Source: an uncultured Tateyamaria sp.
GTDB taxonomy: Bacteria; Pseudomonadota; Alphaproteobacteria; Rhodobacterales; Rhodobacteraceae
Reading direction: 5' to 3'
Assembly (NCBI RefSeq): GCF_947487805.1
Contig: NZ_CANKXW010000001.1
Span: 495,501 to 559,500 of the forward strand
Length of the DNA: 64,000 nucleotides
Below are positions 19,041 to 27,287 of this stretch, one piece after another. Below the pieces are notes generated by a model that saw only the letters and a program-made list of their open reading frames with translations, was not told the origin of the DNA and searched no databases. The translations under genes were made by a program, and so were the position numbers. The first letter of the stretch is position 1. Every line of letters begins with the position of its first letter.

Positions 19041-19633
19041 GGTCGCATTTCGGACCAGACCGCCAGACCGACCACCAGCAGCATCGAGAATGCCATCGCA
19101 AAATTGATCAGGCGTTGTTTTTCGGGGGCGAGGTTCAATGCCTTGAGCCGTGCACCAAACCACACCCACAGGACGTGGATCGGTACCCAGATGGCGTTTA
19201 CAACAAAGAGTTTCCAGACCGCTTCGGCCAGAAGCGCGTCTGGAAAGATGCTGAAGCCGGAAAACAGGGCGGTATTGACGGCATAGGCTTTGGGGTTGAT
19301 CGGTTGCAGCAGAATGCCCGCCACTACCCCCGGCTCTTTCGTGGCAGGCTGAAAGGCCAGCTTGGACCCGGCGACGACGATCCGAAAGGCGAGGTAGAGC
19401 AGGTAGCCCGTCGACAGTACAAACAGAACTGTGCGGATAGTGGGGTTGGCGAGCACGAAGGCGGCGAGGCCGGTGATCACCGCAAGGATCACCAGATTAT
19501 TGCCGATGAACAGGCCAAGCACATAGCGCAAGCCGGATTTCATGCCATAGGCCGCGCCGACGCCTGCTGCTGACAGAACACCGGGTCCGGGTGTGATGAT
19601 CAGGAAAAAGACAGCGGCAACAAAGGAGATCAT
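19037..19633 (-). CDS. LysE-family translocator
   Basis: 198 residues, six hydrophobic segments. ITPGPGVLSAAGVGAAYGMKSG is the family N-terminal signature with an intact PGPG, and LLQPINPKAYAVNTALFSGF is the conserved NPK motif. A closer match to the family consensus than the exporter at 5902-6516. It reads in the same direction as mcd, starting 75 bases beyond it, with a hairpin between. Substrate unknown. Confidence 0.87.
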   Translation of the reverse strand: MISFVAAVFFLIITPGPGVLSAAGVGAAYGMKSGLRYVLGLFIGNNLVILAVITGLAAFVLANPTIRTVLFVLSTGYLLYLAFRIVVAGSKLAFQPATKEPGVVAGILLQPINPKAYAVNTALFSGFSIFPDALLAEAVWKLFVVNAIWVPIHVLWVWFGARLKALNLAPEKQRLINFAMAFSMLLVVGLAVWSEMRP

Positions 19634-19669
19634 GCCACCAGCTTGGGGGTTTTTCGCGTGGCGTCAATG

Positions 19670-19698
19670 GCCCCGAACCGGCTGGCCGGCTCGGGGGC
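19670..19698 (-). terminator. Hairpin downstream of mcd
   Basis: GC-rich imperfect inverted repeat (GCCCCGAACCGG paired with CCGGCTCGGGGGC, short loop) just after the mcd stop. There is no uridine tract, so it may be a weak terminator or an mRNA-stabilising 3' structure. Confidence 0.4.
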
Positions 19699-19707
19699 AC
19701 CTGTGGG

Positions 19708-21396
19708 TCAGCCCAACAGTCGGCGCGCAATGACCTGGGCCTGGATTTCCGCGGCCCCTTCGAAGATGTTGAGGATGCGTGCGTCACACAGCACGCGGCT
19801 GATCTTGTATTCCAGCGCAAAGCCATTGCCGCCATGGATCTGCAACCCATTGTCCGCCGCTGCCCAAGCAACACGGGCGCCCAGCAATTTGGCCATGCCC
19901 GCCTCGACATCGCAACGGCGGCCTTCATCCTTCTCGAAGGCCGAGAAATAGGTGAGCTGGCGCGCCACCATGATCTCCACCGCCATCATCGCCAGCTTGT
20001 TGGCGACACGGGGGAAGTTGATCAGCGATTTGCCGAACTGTTTGCGGTCTTGCGCATATTGCATCGAGATGTCGAGCGCCGATTGCGCCACGCCGATCGC
20101 ACGGGCTGCGGTCTGGATGCGCGCGGATTCGAAGGTTTCCATCAGCTGTTTGAAGCCTTTGCCTTCCTCGCCGCCCAACAGGTTCTCACCTTTGACGTGG
20201 AAGCTGTCGAAGGCCAGTTCGTATTCCTTCATGCCGCGATAACCGAGCACCTCGATCTCGCCACCGGTCATGCCGTCGGTGGGAAAGGGATTTGCATCAT
20301 CACCGGGGGTCTTTTCAGCCAGAAACATCGACAGGCCCTTGTAGTCGGACGTCGCGGGATCTGTACGCGCCAGCAGCGTCATGACTTGTGTACGCGCGGC
20401 ATGGGTGATCCACGTCTTGTTGCCGGTTATCTTGTAATCGCCGTTCTCATCCTTGACCGCACGGGTGCGCAGACTGCCTAGATCGGACCCTGTGTTCGGC
20501 TCTGTAAACACGGCTGTGGGCAGGGTTTCGGCGCTGGCCAGCTTTGGCAACCACTTTTGCTTTTGCTCTTCGGTGCCGCCCGCGATGATCAACTCCGCGG
20601 CGATCTCAGAGCGCGTGCCAAGCGATCCCACGCCGATATAGCCGCGCGACAATTCTTCGGACACAACGCACATGGACGCCTTCGACAGGCCAAAGCCGCC
20701 ATATTCCTCGGGGATGGTCAGGCCGAACACGCCCATCTCGGCCAGTTCCTCGATCACCTCCATCGGGATCAACTCGTCGTTCAGATGCCAGTCATGGGCA
20801 AATGGTTCGACCTTTTCCATGGCATAGCGGCGGAACTGCTCGCGGATCATCTCCAGCTCTTCATCAAGACCGGAGGCGCCAACGGTGATTTCGGCGCTGC
20901 GTTCCTGCATCAGCTCGACAAGGCGCAGGCGTGCCGCTTGGGTGTTGCCGGATTGGGTGAGGGTCATCACCGCTGGTTCCATCATGCCGCGCATGTCGTC
21001 TTGCGACAGTCCCATATCCTGCAGTCGCAGGATCTCGCCCTGGTTCATCTGGATGCCGCCGTAAATCTGCCAGAGATACTCGCCGAATGTGATCTGGAGG
21101 ATCAGCGCCTCGACCTCGCCCAGCTTGCCCTCGGCATTCAGTGCCGCGGCCCATTTGTGCATCTGCCGCAGGGATTCGGCATATGTGGCGAGCCAGGCAA
21201 GGCCATGAGCGGCGGTCTGATGCTCTTCGACCAACGCGCTGGACACGCGCCCATCCACGCTTAGCTGGGCCCTCAGGCGGTCCCGTGCCAAGTCGGTCAA
21301 CGCCGCAACGGGTGCCACGGCGGCCTCCGTCAGGTGCAGCAGGTCGTCGAGCAATACCGGGGTCATCGCACCCAAATCCTGTCCATCATGTGCCAT
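19708..21396 (-). CDS. mcd: (2S)-methylsuccinyl-CoA dehydrogenase
   Basis: 562 residues, much longer than ordinary acyl-CoA dehydrogenases (about 380). The extra N-terminal domain of about 170 residues (LLDDLLHLTEAAV... QTAAHGLAWLATYAESLRQM...) is the distinguishing feature of methylsuccinyl-CoA dehydrogenase in the ethylmalonyl-CoA pathway. The C-terminal part is a standard flavin dehydrogenase: TEPNTGSDLGSLRT, GNKTWITHAA, and GGNGFALEY near the end. It oxidises methylsuccinyl-CoA to mesaconyl-CoA, passing electrons to ETF (subunits encoded at 33.8-35.5 kb). Other pathway genes are not in the window. Confidence 0.88.
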   Translation of the reverse strand: MAHDGQDLGAMTPVLLDDLLHLTEAAVAPVAALTDLARDRLRAQLSVDGRVSSALVEEHQTAAHGLAWLATYAESLRQMHKWAAALNAEGKLGEVEALILQITFGEYLWQIYGGIQMNQGEILRLQDMGLSQDDMRGMMEPAVMTLTQSGNTQAARLRLVELMQERSAEITVGASGLDEELEMIREQFRRYAMEKVEPFAHDWHLNDELIPMEVIEELAEMGVFGLTIPEEYGGFGLSKASMCVVSEELSRGYIGVGSLGTRSEIAAELIIAGGTEEQKQKWLPKLASAETLPTAVFTEPNTGSDLGSLRTRAVKDENGDYKITGNKTWITHAARTQVMTLLARTDPATSDYKGLSMFLAEKTPGDDANPFPTDGMTGGEIEVLGYRGMKEYELAFDSFHVKGENLLGGEEGKGFKQLMETFESARIQTAARAIGVAQSALDISMQYAQDRKQFGKSLINFPRVANKLAMMAVEIMVARQLTYFSAFEKDEGRRCDVEAGMAKLLGARVAWAAADNGLQIHGGNGFALEYKISRVLCDARILNIFEGAAEIQAQVIARRLLG

Positions 21397-21534
21397 TGCG
21401 CTTCCCTCTTTATCCGTTCCGAGACTGCCTATCTATTTTGCAAGTGCAGCGCAACAAATATTCGTTTTTCTGCGGCGTTTTGTTCTTATCTTTCGTAGCG
21501 ATATTTTGCACTGCGGCATCGATGACGATAGGTC

Positions 21535-22308
21535 ATGGTCATGGAACAGTTTTTCGCGCTCCTCCCCCTTGGTTTATGGGTGGCCTCCCTTGCCGTTGCG
21601 CTGCTGGGCGGCGTGGTCAAAGGCGTGGTCGGGTTTGGTGCGCCGATGGTCATGATTTCAGGACTGTCATCGTTCATGGCGCCAGAACTGGCGTTGGCGG
21701 GTTTGATTCTTCCGATGCTGGCCGCCAATGGCACACAGGCCTTTCGGCAAGGTGTGGGGCCTGCATTGGCTTCGGCGCGGCGGTTCAGGGTGTTTCTGCT
21801 GGTCGGCGGGATAGTGCTGGTGCTCAGCGCGCAACTGGTGCGCGTTGTCCCGGTCAGCGTGTTTCTGGGGCTGATCGGCGTGCCCGTCACCGTCTTTGCT
21901 CTCCTGCAACTGGCCGGATGGGTGATGCGGTTGAAACGGCAGCACACAGGGATCGAGGCAGGTGTCGGTGCCATCGCCGGGTTTCTCGGAGGGATGTCAG
22001 GCGTGTGGGGGCCGCCCACGGCCCTCTATCTGACAGCTCTGGACACGGAAAAAACGGAACATGTTCGCGCCCAAGGCGTCATCTATGGACTTGGGGCGAT
22101 TGCACTGCTTGGTGCGCATGTGGGGTCTGGGGTTCTGCGGGCAGAGACACTTCCGCTCAGCCTTGCGCTGATCGCGCCGGCCCTTCTGGGCCAATGGCTG
22201 GGCGGTAAGATCCTGGATCGGATCGATCAGGCGCTGTTTCGTCGTGCAACGTTGATCGTGTTGCTGATCGTCGGGCTAAACCTGATCCGTCGTTCGATCC
22301 TAGTTTAG
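21535..22308 (+). CDS. TauE/SafE-family sulfite/sulfonate exporter-like permease
   Basis: 257 residues with seven to eight hydrophobic helices. Two family repeats are visible, the first opening ALLGGVVKGVVGFGAPMVM and the second GVGAIAGFLGGMSGVWGPPTALYL, the typical TauE/SafE internal duplication. These inner-membrane proteins move sulfite, organosulfonates or other small anions. Two in-frame ATGs (21535 and 21541) are both possible. Convergent with the XRE gene, stops overlapping by 4 bases. Confidence 0.87.
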   Translation: MVMEQFFALLPLGLWVASLAVALLGGVVKGVVGFGAPMVMISGLSSFMAPELALAGLILPMLAANGTQAFRQGVGPALASARRFRVFLLVGGIVLVLSAQLVRVVPVSVFLGLIGVPVTVFALLQLAGWVMRLKRQHTGIEAGVGAIAGFLGGMSGVWGPPTALYLTALDTEKTEHVRAQGVIYGLGAIALLGAHVGSGVLRAETLPLSLALIAPALLGQWLGGKILDRIDQALFRRATLIVLLIVGLNLIRRSILV

Positions 22309-22664
22309 GACGCGCGGCGCGCGACGGTCAGGCCAGAGACGTCTTCGATGAAGGTCACGATACGGGATTTGATCTTTTCGTCCTCGATCGCAGCCAGGGC
22401 GTTGACGATGTCCATGCCGTTGTCACGACGTGGTGCGGGTTCGGCATCGACCAGACCTTCGAAGAAGTACGAGGTCGGTACATCAAGGATGCGCGACAGT
22501 TCGAAAAGACGGCTGGCGGCGATACGGTTCGAGCCGATTTCGTATTTCTGGATCTGCTGGAAAGACAGTTGCAGACGTTTCGCAACGTCGGTCTGCGACA
22601 TGCGCCGCAATGTACGGATTTGCTTCAGACGTTTACCGACATGGACATCGACGGGATGTGACAT
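22305..22664 (-). CDS. XRE-family HTH regulator (PraR/PhrR-like)
   Basis: 119 residues. VGKRLKQIRTLRRMSQTDVAKRLQLSFQQIQKYEIGSNRIAASRLFELSRIL (about 9-61) is a canonical XRE HTH with the alphaproteobacterial SFQQIQKYE recognition helix, followed by FFEGL and a helical tail. This matches the PraR/PhrR regulators known from rhizobia. A GGAGG site 9 bases upstream supports ATG 22664; a TTG six bases earlier is less likely. Divergent from the LysR-like gene. Confidence 0.88.
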   Translation of the reverse strand: MSHPVDVHVGKRLKQIRTLRRMSQTDVAKRLQLSFQQIQKYEIGSNRIAASRLFELSRILDVPTSYFFEGLVDAEPAPRRDNGMDIVNALAAIEDEKIKSRIVTFIEDVSGLTVARRAS

Positions 22665-22732
22665 AACCAATTACCTCCGGTTGTTTCGACCCGAGTGATC
22701 GGCCATCGCGGCCAAGCGTTCAATTGACTAGA

Positions 22733-22805
22733 TGTGATAATAAATCACACGTAAATGTTGCATTGTTGTATGATTGCTTTAACCATATGGTATTATAGAT
22801 CATAC
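22733..22805. promoter_or_regulatory. Operator-like palindromes between divergent regulators
   Basis: The AT-rich 154-base gap between the XRE and LysR-like starts holds three inverted repeats: TGTGAT-N5-ATCACA (22733-22749), the palindrome ACCATATGGT (22782-22791), and widely spaced arms GTATGAT/ATCATAC (22768-22774 and 22799-22805). A TATTAT sequence at 22791-22796 could be a -10 for the rightward gene. Binding protein unknown; autoregulation by either neighbour is inference. Confidence 0.5.
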
Positions 22806-22818
22806 ATTGAGGAATCGC

Positions 22819-23742
22819 GTGAACGCTCCTTTGGCGAATTTTACAGATACAAATCATCCGCTTTTATTCGAGATGATCCGCTCCTTCACGACGTTGGCGC
22901 GCACGTTGAATCTGTCCCATGCCGTGGGCGAACTCAACAGCACGCGCCAGACCGTGCGACGCCATATCGCGCAACTGGAAGTTATGCGCGGACAGGAACT
23001 GTTTTTCGTCAAGGATCGTCGCTACGAACTGACCAAGGCGGGCGAGGCGGCCTTGCCCGAGGCCCTTGATCTGTTGATGCGATCCAAGGTCTGGGCGCGC
23101 GGGCAAACCGGTTCCCACGGCGCGCTCCAATACCTCAAGGCGCAGGAAGGCGATTGGGTTTTTTACCAGCAACAACAGCCCATGGGCAGCATCTGGACCG
23201 ACGAATCGGTGTTGCTGCGCGAGACGTTTCGCGCGTGGATGATGGCAGGTGCTGAAATAGAGAGCACATGCCTCGCACATGTGCGGCCTTTTTTAATGGT
23301 CTACCGACATGGCGAAGCAGGGTGGATCTGTGTCGAGTTCGGCGAAAAATCGGCCTATGTGAACTGGTTTGGGCTGGACTATGCACGGTCCAGCATCGGG
23401 CGGCCGATCGCGCGTCTGCCTGCCGGAGAAGAGTTCGGGCGCATGCTGGATCAGTCGTTTCACGACGTTCAAACCACCCAGATGGCGCGCCTCGATCACG
23501 TCTATACCAGAATGCCCGTGCGATATGATGAGAGCCAGGCCACCATGGTCTACCAAAGGTTGATGATGGGCGGTTTTTTTCCAGACAGGTCTCCGGCGGT
23601 CATGACACTGGTTGTCCCGACGGCAAATGTGAACATTACCGATCTGGACGAGGAACAGCGCGCGGCAATCACCGATATAGATCGTCCCGAATTCGACCCT
23701 GCGGATGCAATTTTCGAGAAAGTCGCGCGGGCCAGCGATTAA
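22819..23742 (+). CDS. LysR-type HTH protein with unassigned C-terminal domain
   Basis: 307 residues from a GTG placed 6 bases after GAGGA; a TTG at 22807 would overlap that site. Residues about 15-75 read as a LysR winged helix (FEMIRSFTTLARTLNLSHAVGELN... TRQTVRRHIAQLE...LFFVKDRRYELTKAGEAALPEA). The remaining 220 residues do not look like the usual LysR effector-binding domain; they include WVFYQQQQPMGSIWTDE and a Trp/Tyr-rich segment (GWICVEFGEKSAYVNWFGLDY). Probably a regulator of the GNAT-like gene after it. Function unknown. Confidence 0.78.
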   Translation: MNAPLANFTDTNHPLLFEMIRSFTTLARTLNLSHAVGELNSTRQTVRRHIAQLEVMRGQELFFVKDRRYELTKAGEAALPEALDLLMRSKVWARGQTGSHGALQYLKAQEGDWVFYQQQQPMGSIWTDESVLLRETFRAWMMAGAEIESTCLAHVRPFLMVYRHGEAGWICVEFGEKSAYVNWFGLDYARSSIGRPIARLPAGEEFGRMLDQSFHDVQTTQMARLDHVYTRMPVRYDESQATMVYQRLMMGGFFPDRSPAVMTLVVPTANVNITDLDEEQRAAITDIDRPEFDPADAIFEKVARASD

Positions 23743-23744
23743 CT

Positions 23745-23758
23745 GTGACATCAGTCAC
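23745..23758. promoter_or_regulatory. Palindrome upstream of the GNAT-like gene
   Basis: Perfect inverted repeat GTGAC-ATCA-GTCAC immediately after the LysR-like stop and about 80 bases before the next start. The GTGA/TCAC half sites echo those of the palindrome at 22733-22749, consistent with one regulator binding both places. Confidence 0.4.
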
Positions 23759-23837
23759 CACTATCACGCGAGTTATTTACGGGTAATTTTCATCGCATTG
23801 TTCTAAATTTGTCTTTGTGTGGCAAAGGAGAGATGGG

Positions 23838-24554
23838 ATGACGATTCAGTTTTCGGGCAACGCGGCACCGTTTATTGCGACCAGTCGCGATATTCTGGCG
23901 ACGCAGGGTATTCAGCTGACATTCGGCAGTGACTTCGAGGAATACGCGGAAATTGTGAAGGAAGAGCGGCCAATGCAGAAGCTGGGCGCGCCGTTCGACC
24001 ATACGTTGCACACTTTGACCGAGGCCAATGCATTCTGGATGATTGGTCGTAGCGAGGATGGTACGTTGATTCACACCCAAGCCTCCAAGCGCATCCGTCT
24101 GGGTGGCATGCCCCTCAGCAGCTACCTGCTGCGCCAATTCCGGGCCTTTCCGCCGCCGCTCAAGGGTGTTGACCTGCGACGCTCGCGGTTCCGCGCGACC
24201 CCCGGCGCGCACCGGATGGACGGGACAGTCGCCTATCATGGTGAATTCTGGGTCGCGCCGGAACGCGGCAAATATCGCGGCGTTGGTCTGGCGCCCGTTT
24301 TGGGCCGGACGGGTATGCTTGAGATGATGCAGAAATGGGATCCGGACTGGATCTACGGCTTTATCCTGAACGTGGTCGCGTACAAGGGCTTTGCCGCGCG
24401 CATCGGATATCTCCATCTGGAGCCGAGCGCGCTGAAATGGGTGGTCGATGGCCGGGATGCGCCCATCGATACGTTTCTGGCCTATAACAGTCGCGAAGAT
24501 CTGGAATATTTGCTGGATATTCCGTTGTCGGACGTGGTGCCCGAGGCGGCCTGA
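23838..24554 (+). CDS. GNAT-like protein of unknown function
   Basis: 238 residues, no signal peptide. The segment GTVAYHGEFWVAPERGKYRGVGLAPVLGRTGM (about 129-160) has a strand followed by R147-G-V-G-L-A, which fits the R/Q-x-x-G-x-G/A acetyl-CoA-binding motif of GNAT enzymes, and the following IYGFILNVVAYKGFAARIGY resembles the next GNAT strand-helix unit. Overall family not recognised. ATG 23838 follows GGAGAGATGGG. It lies 95 bases after the LysR-like gene on the same strand and probably belongs with it. Confidence 0.68.
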   Translation: MTIQFSGNAAPFIATSRDILATQGIQLTFGSDFEEYAEIVKEERPMQKLGAPFDHTLHTLTEANAFWMIGRSEDGTLIHTQASKRIRLGGMPLSSYLLRQFRAFPPPLKGVDLRRSRFRATPGAHRMDGTVAYHGEFWVAPERGKYRGVGLAPVLGRTGMLEMMQKWDPDWIYGFILNVVAYKGFAARIGYLHLEPSALKWVVDGRDAPIDTFLAYNSREDLEYLLDIPLSDVVPEAA

Positions 24555-24596
24555 GGCCGCCTCGTCAACGTATTGGATGGCGGCGTCATGCCGCCT
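24543..24596. terminator. Hairpin pair between convergent genes
   Basis: Two GC-rich hairpins: GAGGCGGCC-TGA-GGCCGCCTC (24543-24563, with the GNAT-like stop codon in its loop) and GGCGGC-GTCAT-GCCGCC (24580-24596). They separate the convergent GNAT-like and pckA genes. No T tract; candidate bidirectional terminator. Confidence 0.4.
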
Positions 24597-24603
24597 CGCG
24601 CGA

Positions 24604-26202
24604 TTACCCGATCGCTGCCGCGCGCACGTCGTCGTCGATATGCGGCAGGTACTGCTCAAAGTTGTCGGCGAACATGTCCGCAAGTTTCCGGGCTTGCGCA
24701 TCATAGGCCGCGCCGTCGTCCCATGTGCGGCGCGGATCCAAAAGGATGTCCGCAACGCCCGGCACGGAGACAGGCACGTCAAAGCCAAAGTTCGGGTCCT
24801 TGCGAAAATCTCCAGCGGCAAGAGTTCCGTCCAGCGCAGCAGTGAGTAGCGCACGCGTCGCGCGGATGGGCATCCGGCTGCCCGTACCATAGGCGCCACC
24901 GGTCCAGCCGGTGTTCACCAACCAGCAGGTTGCGCCGTGTTTGGCGATCTTGTCCTGCAGCAGCTTGCCGTATTCCTCTGGCCGCCGCGGCATGAACGGT
25001 GCGCCGAAACAGGTCGAGAATGTGGGTTCCGGTTCCGTCACACCACGCTCCGTGCCTGCCACCTTCGAGGTAAACCCGGAGAGGAAATGGTACATCGCCT
25101 GCGCCGGGCTCAGACGGGCAATCGGGGGCAACACCCCAAAGGCGTCGCAGGTCAGCATGATGATGTTCTTGGGGTGCCCACCCAGCGCGCTGGCGGAAGC
25201 GTTCGAGATATATTCCAGCGGGTAGGCGCAGCGCATGTTCGCCGTCAGGCTGTCATCCTCGAAATCAAGATCCATCGTGTCCGGGTCATGCACCATGTTC
25301 TCGATCACCGTCCCGAATTTCTCGGTGGTCGCATAGATTTCGGGCTCGGCTTCGGCGCTCAGGTTGATTGTCTTGGCATAGCAGCCACCCTCGAAGTTGA
25401 ACGTGCCACGGTTGGACCAGCCATGTTCGTCGTCGCCGATCAGTGTCCGGCCGGGATCTGCGGACAGGGTTGTTTTGCCGGTGCCTGACAGCCCAAAGAA
25501 CACCGCTGTGTCTACCGGGTTGCCGTGCGCATGGTTGGCCGAGCAGTGCATCGGCATCACGCCACGTTCGGGCAGCAGGTAATTAAGGAGGGTGAAGACC
25601 GATTTCTTGTTCTCACCCGCATATTCCGTGCCGCCGATCAGGATCAGTTTCCGTTCGAAGTTCATTGCGATCACGGTGTCGGACCGGCAGTTGTGGCGCG
25701 CAGGGTCGGCCTTGAACGAGGGGCAGTTGATAACGGTGAAATCGGCCGTGAACGCGGCCAGATCCTCGGCGTCGGGGCGACGCAACATGTGGCGGATGAA
25801 CAGCCCGTGCCAGGCCAGTTCTGTCACCATGCGGACATTGATCGAAAACGACGGGTCGGCACCGCCCACGAGATCTTGCACGTAGTATTCGCGGCCCTTC
25901 ATGTGGGCCAGCATGTCTTCATAGAGGGCGTCGAACCCTTCGGGCGACATCTCGGCGTTGTTTTCCCACCAGATGTGATCGGCCACGTCGGGCGTCTTGA
26001 CCACGTGCTTGTCCTTGGGTGAGCGTCCTGTGAATTTGCCGGTGGTCACCAGGAATGCACCGCCCTTGCCAAGCGTGCCTTCGTCGCGGTCAAGTGCGCG
26101 TTCGATCAGTGCCGGTTCGATCAGGTTATAATAGACATCGCCCAGCCCTGTGATCCCTTGATCGTCGAGGCGGAACTGCGGGTTTACCCGTCCAAATGTC
26201 AT
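24604..26202 (-). CDS. pckA: Phosphoenolpyruvate carboxykinase (ATP)
   Basis: Gluconeogenic conversion of oxaloacetate to PEP using ATP. 532 residues. [14 protein letters not shown], the kinase-1a loop [16 protein letters not shown], then [11 protein letters not shown] and the adenine-binding C-terminal part ([24 protein letters not shown]) mark the ATP-dependent family. AGGAGA precedes the ATG. It is divergent from chvI, an arrangement shared by many alphaproteobacteria, and links gluconeogenesis with the ChvGI and phosphotransfer genes opposite. Confidence 0.97.
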   Translation of the reverse strand: MTFGRVNPQFRLDDQGITGLGDVYYNLIEPALIERALDRDEGTLGKGGAFLVTTGKFTGRSPKDKHVVKTPDVADHIWWENNAEMSPEGFDALYEDMLAHMKGREYYVQDLVGGADPSFSINVRMVTELAWHGLFIRHMLRRPDAEDLAAFTADFTVINCPSFKADPARHNCRSDTVIAMNFERKLILIGGTEYAGENKKSVFTLLNYLLPERGVMPMHCSANHAHGNPVDTAVFFGLSGTGKTTLSADPGRTLIGDDEHGWSNRGTFNFEGGCYAKTINLSAEAEPEIYATTEKFGTVIENMVHDPDTMDLDFEDDSLTANMRCAYPLEYISNASASALGGHPKNIIMLTCDAFGVLPPIARLSPAQAMYHFLSGFTSKVAGTERGVTEPEPTFSTCFGAPFMPRRPEEYGKLLQDKIAKHGATCWLVNTGWTGGAYGTGSRMPIRATRALLTAALDGTLAAGDFRKDPNFGFDVPVSVPGVADILLDPRRTWDDGAAYDAQARKLADMFADNFEQYLPHIDDDVRAAAIG

Positions 26203-26549
26203 GTGAAATTCTCCTGATGTCGCGCGATGGCGTAGGTGTCAGAGGTGGGCGGAAGGCCCAGAAGCGACGTCGCATCGCCCCGTTCCGGCGTCTTAACATG
26301 CGGATTCTACACATGAACAGATGGGGAGCACGGAGTTAGCGCCACCATGGCGACCGGTTGCGCAAACACGCTTTCTCCTGAGCACACCCAGAGCGCGAAT
26401 GTGCGGCAATTTAGTCATTCCTAACCAATTTCTGGCGACTGTGTGGAGGCAATCAGCACCTGATTCGCACTTATTGATTGATTCGAAAGGCCAAAACCGG
26501 AACAATGGCGGAAAAATCAAAAATAACGAGCAGCACAAGGAAACAGGCA
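26203..26549. promoter_or_regulatory. Divergent pckA/chvI intergenic region
   Basis: 347 bases without a credible gene. It must contain the promoters of both pckA and chvI. An in-frame ATG upstream of chvI (26478) lacks family-like sequence and is taken as leader. No confident -35/-10 or operator could be picked out by eye. Confidence 0.5.
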
Positions 26550-27251
26550 ATGTCAAAGATTGCATTGGTGGACGACGACAGGAATATCCTGACGTCCGTC
26601 TCCATGACTCTCGAAGCCGAAGGGTTCGAGGTCGAAACGTATAACGATGGTCAGGCCGCTCTGGATGCATTCAACAAGCGTCTTCCGGACATGGCTGTCC
26701 TGGACATCAAGATGCCGCGCATGGACGGGATGGATCTGCTTCAGCGTTTGCGCCAGAAAACCACGATGCCGGTCATCTTCCTGACGTCCAAGGATGACGA
26801 GATCGACGAGGTTCTGGGCCTGCGGATGGGTGCGGATGATTACGTCAAAAAACCGTTTTCGCAGCGCCTTTTGGTCGAACGCATTCGCGCGCTCTTGCGC
26901 CGTCAGGACGCGGTGGCCGGTGACGTGGTTGGCGATACCGAGGAAACCAAGGTCATGGAGCGGGGCGATCTGCGGATGGACCCGTTGCGTCATGCGGTGT
27001 CCTGGAAAGGCAAGGACGTGTCGCTGACCGTCACAGAATTCCTGCTGCTTCAAGCGCTTGCGCAACGTCCCGGCTTTGTCAAATCGCGGGATCAGCTGAT
27101 GGATGTGGCCTATGACGATCAGGTTTATGTCGATGACCGCACGATCGACAGTCACATAAAGCGCCTGCGCAAGAAAATGCGCAGCGCGGATGACGATTTT
27201 TCGGCGATTGAGACGTTGTACGGCATCGGGTATCGCTACAACGAAGAATAG
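26550..27251 (+). CDS. chvI: Response regulator ChvI (OmpR/PhoB type)
   Basis: 233 residues. Receiver domain with DDD at 8-10, phosphoacceptor D52 in [12 protein letters not shown], the T of FLTSKDDE and the K of [10 protein letters not shown]; winged-helix DNA-binding domain from about 135 ([30 protein letters not shown]... [17 protein letters not shown]). The [16 protein letters not shown] segment and the chvG/hprK context identify ChvI, the acid/envelope-responsive regulator of alphaproteobacteria. AAGGA precedes ATG 26550. Confidence 0.94.
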   Translation: MSKIALVDDDRNILTSVSMTLEAEGFEVETYNDGQAALDAFNKRLPDMAVLDIKMPRMDGMDLLQRLRQKTTMPVIFLTSKDDEIDEVLGLRMGADDYVKKPFSQRLLVERIRALLRRQDAVAGDVVGDTEETKVMERGDLRMDPLRHAVSWKGKDVSLTVTEFLLLQALAQRPGFVKSRDQLMDVAYDDQVYVDDRTIDSHIKRLRKKMRSADDDFSAIETLYGIGYRYNEE

Positions 27252-27287
27252 AAAGATGCCTTTGAGGCACTGGCCGAGGGGACAGTC

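Noticed and set aside
22733-22749. CRP/FNR site
   Set aside because: TGTGA/TCACA half sites are spaced by 7, not 6, bases, so it is recorded only as a palindrome.
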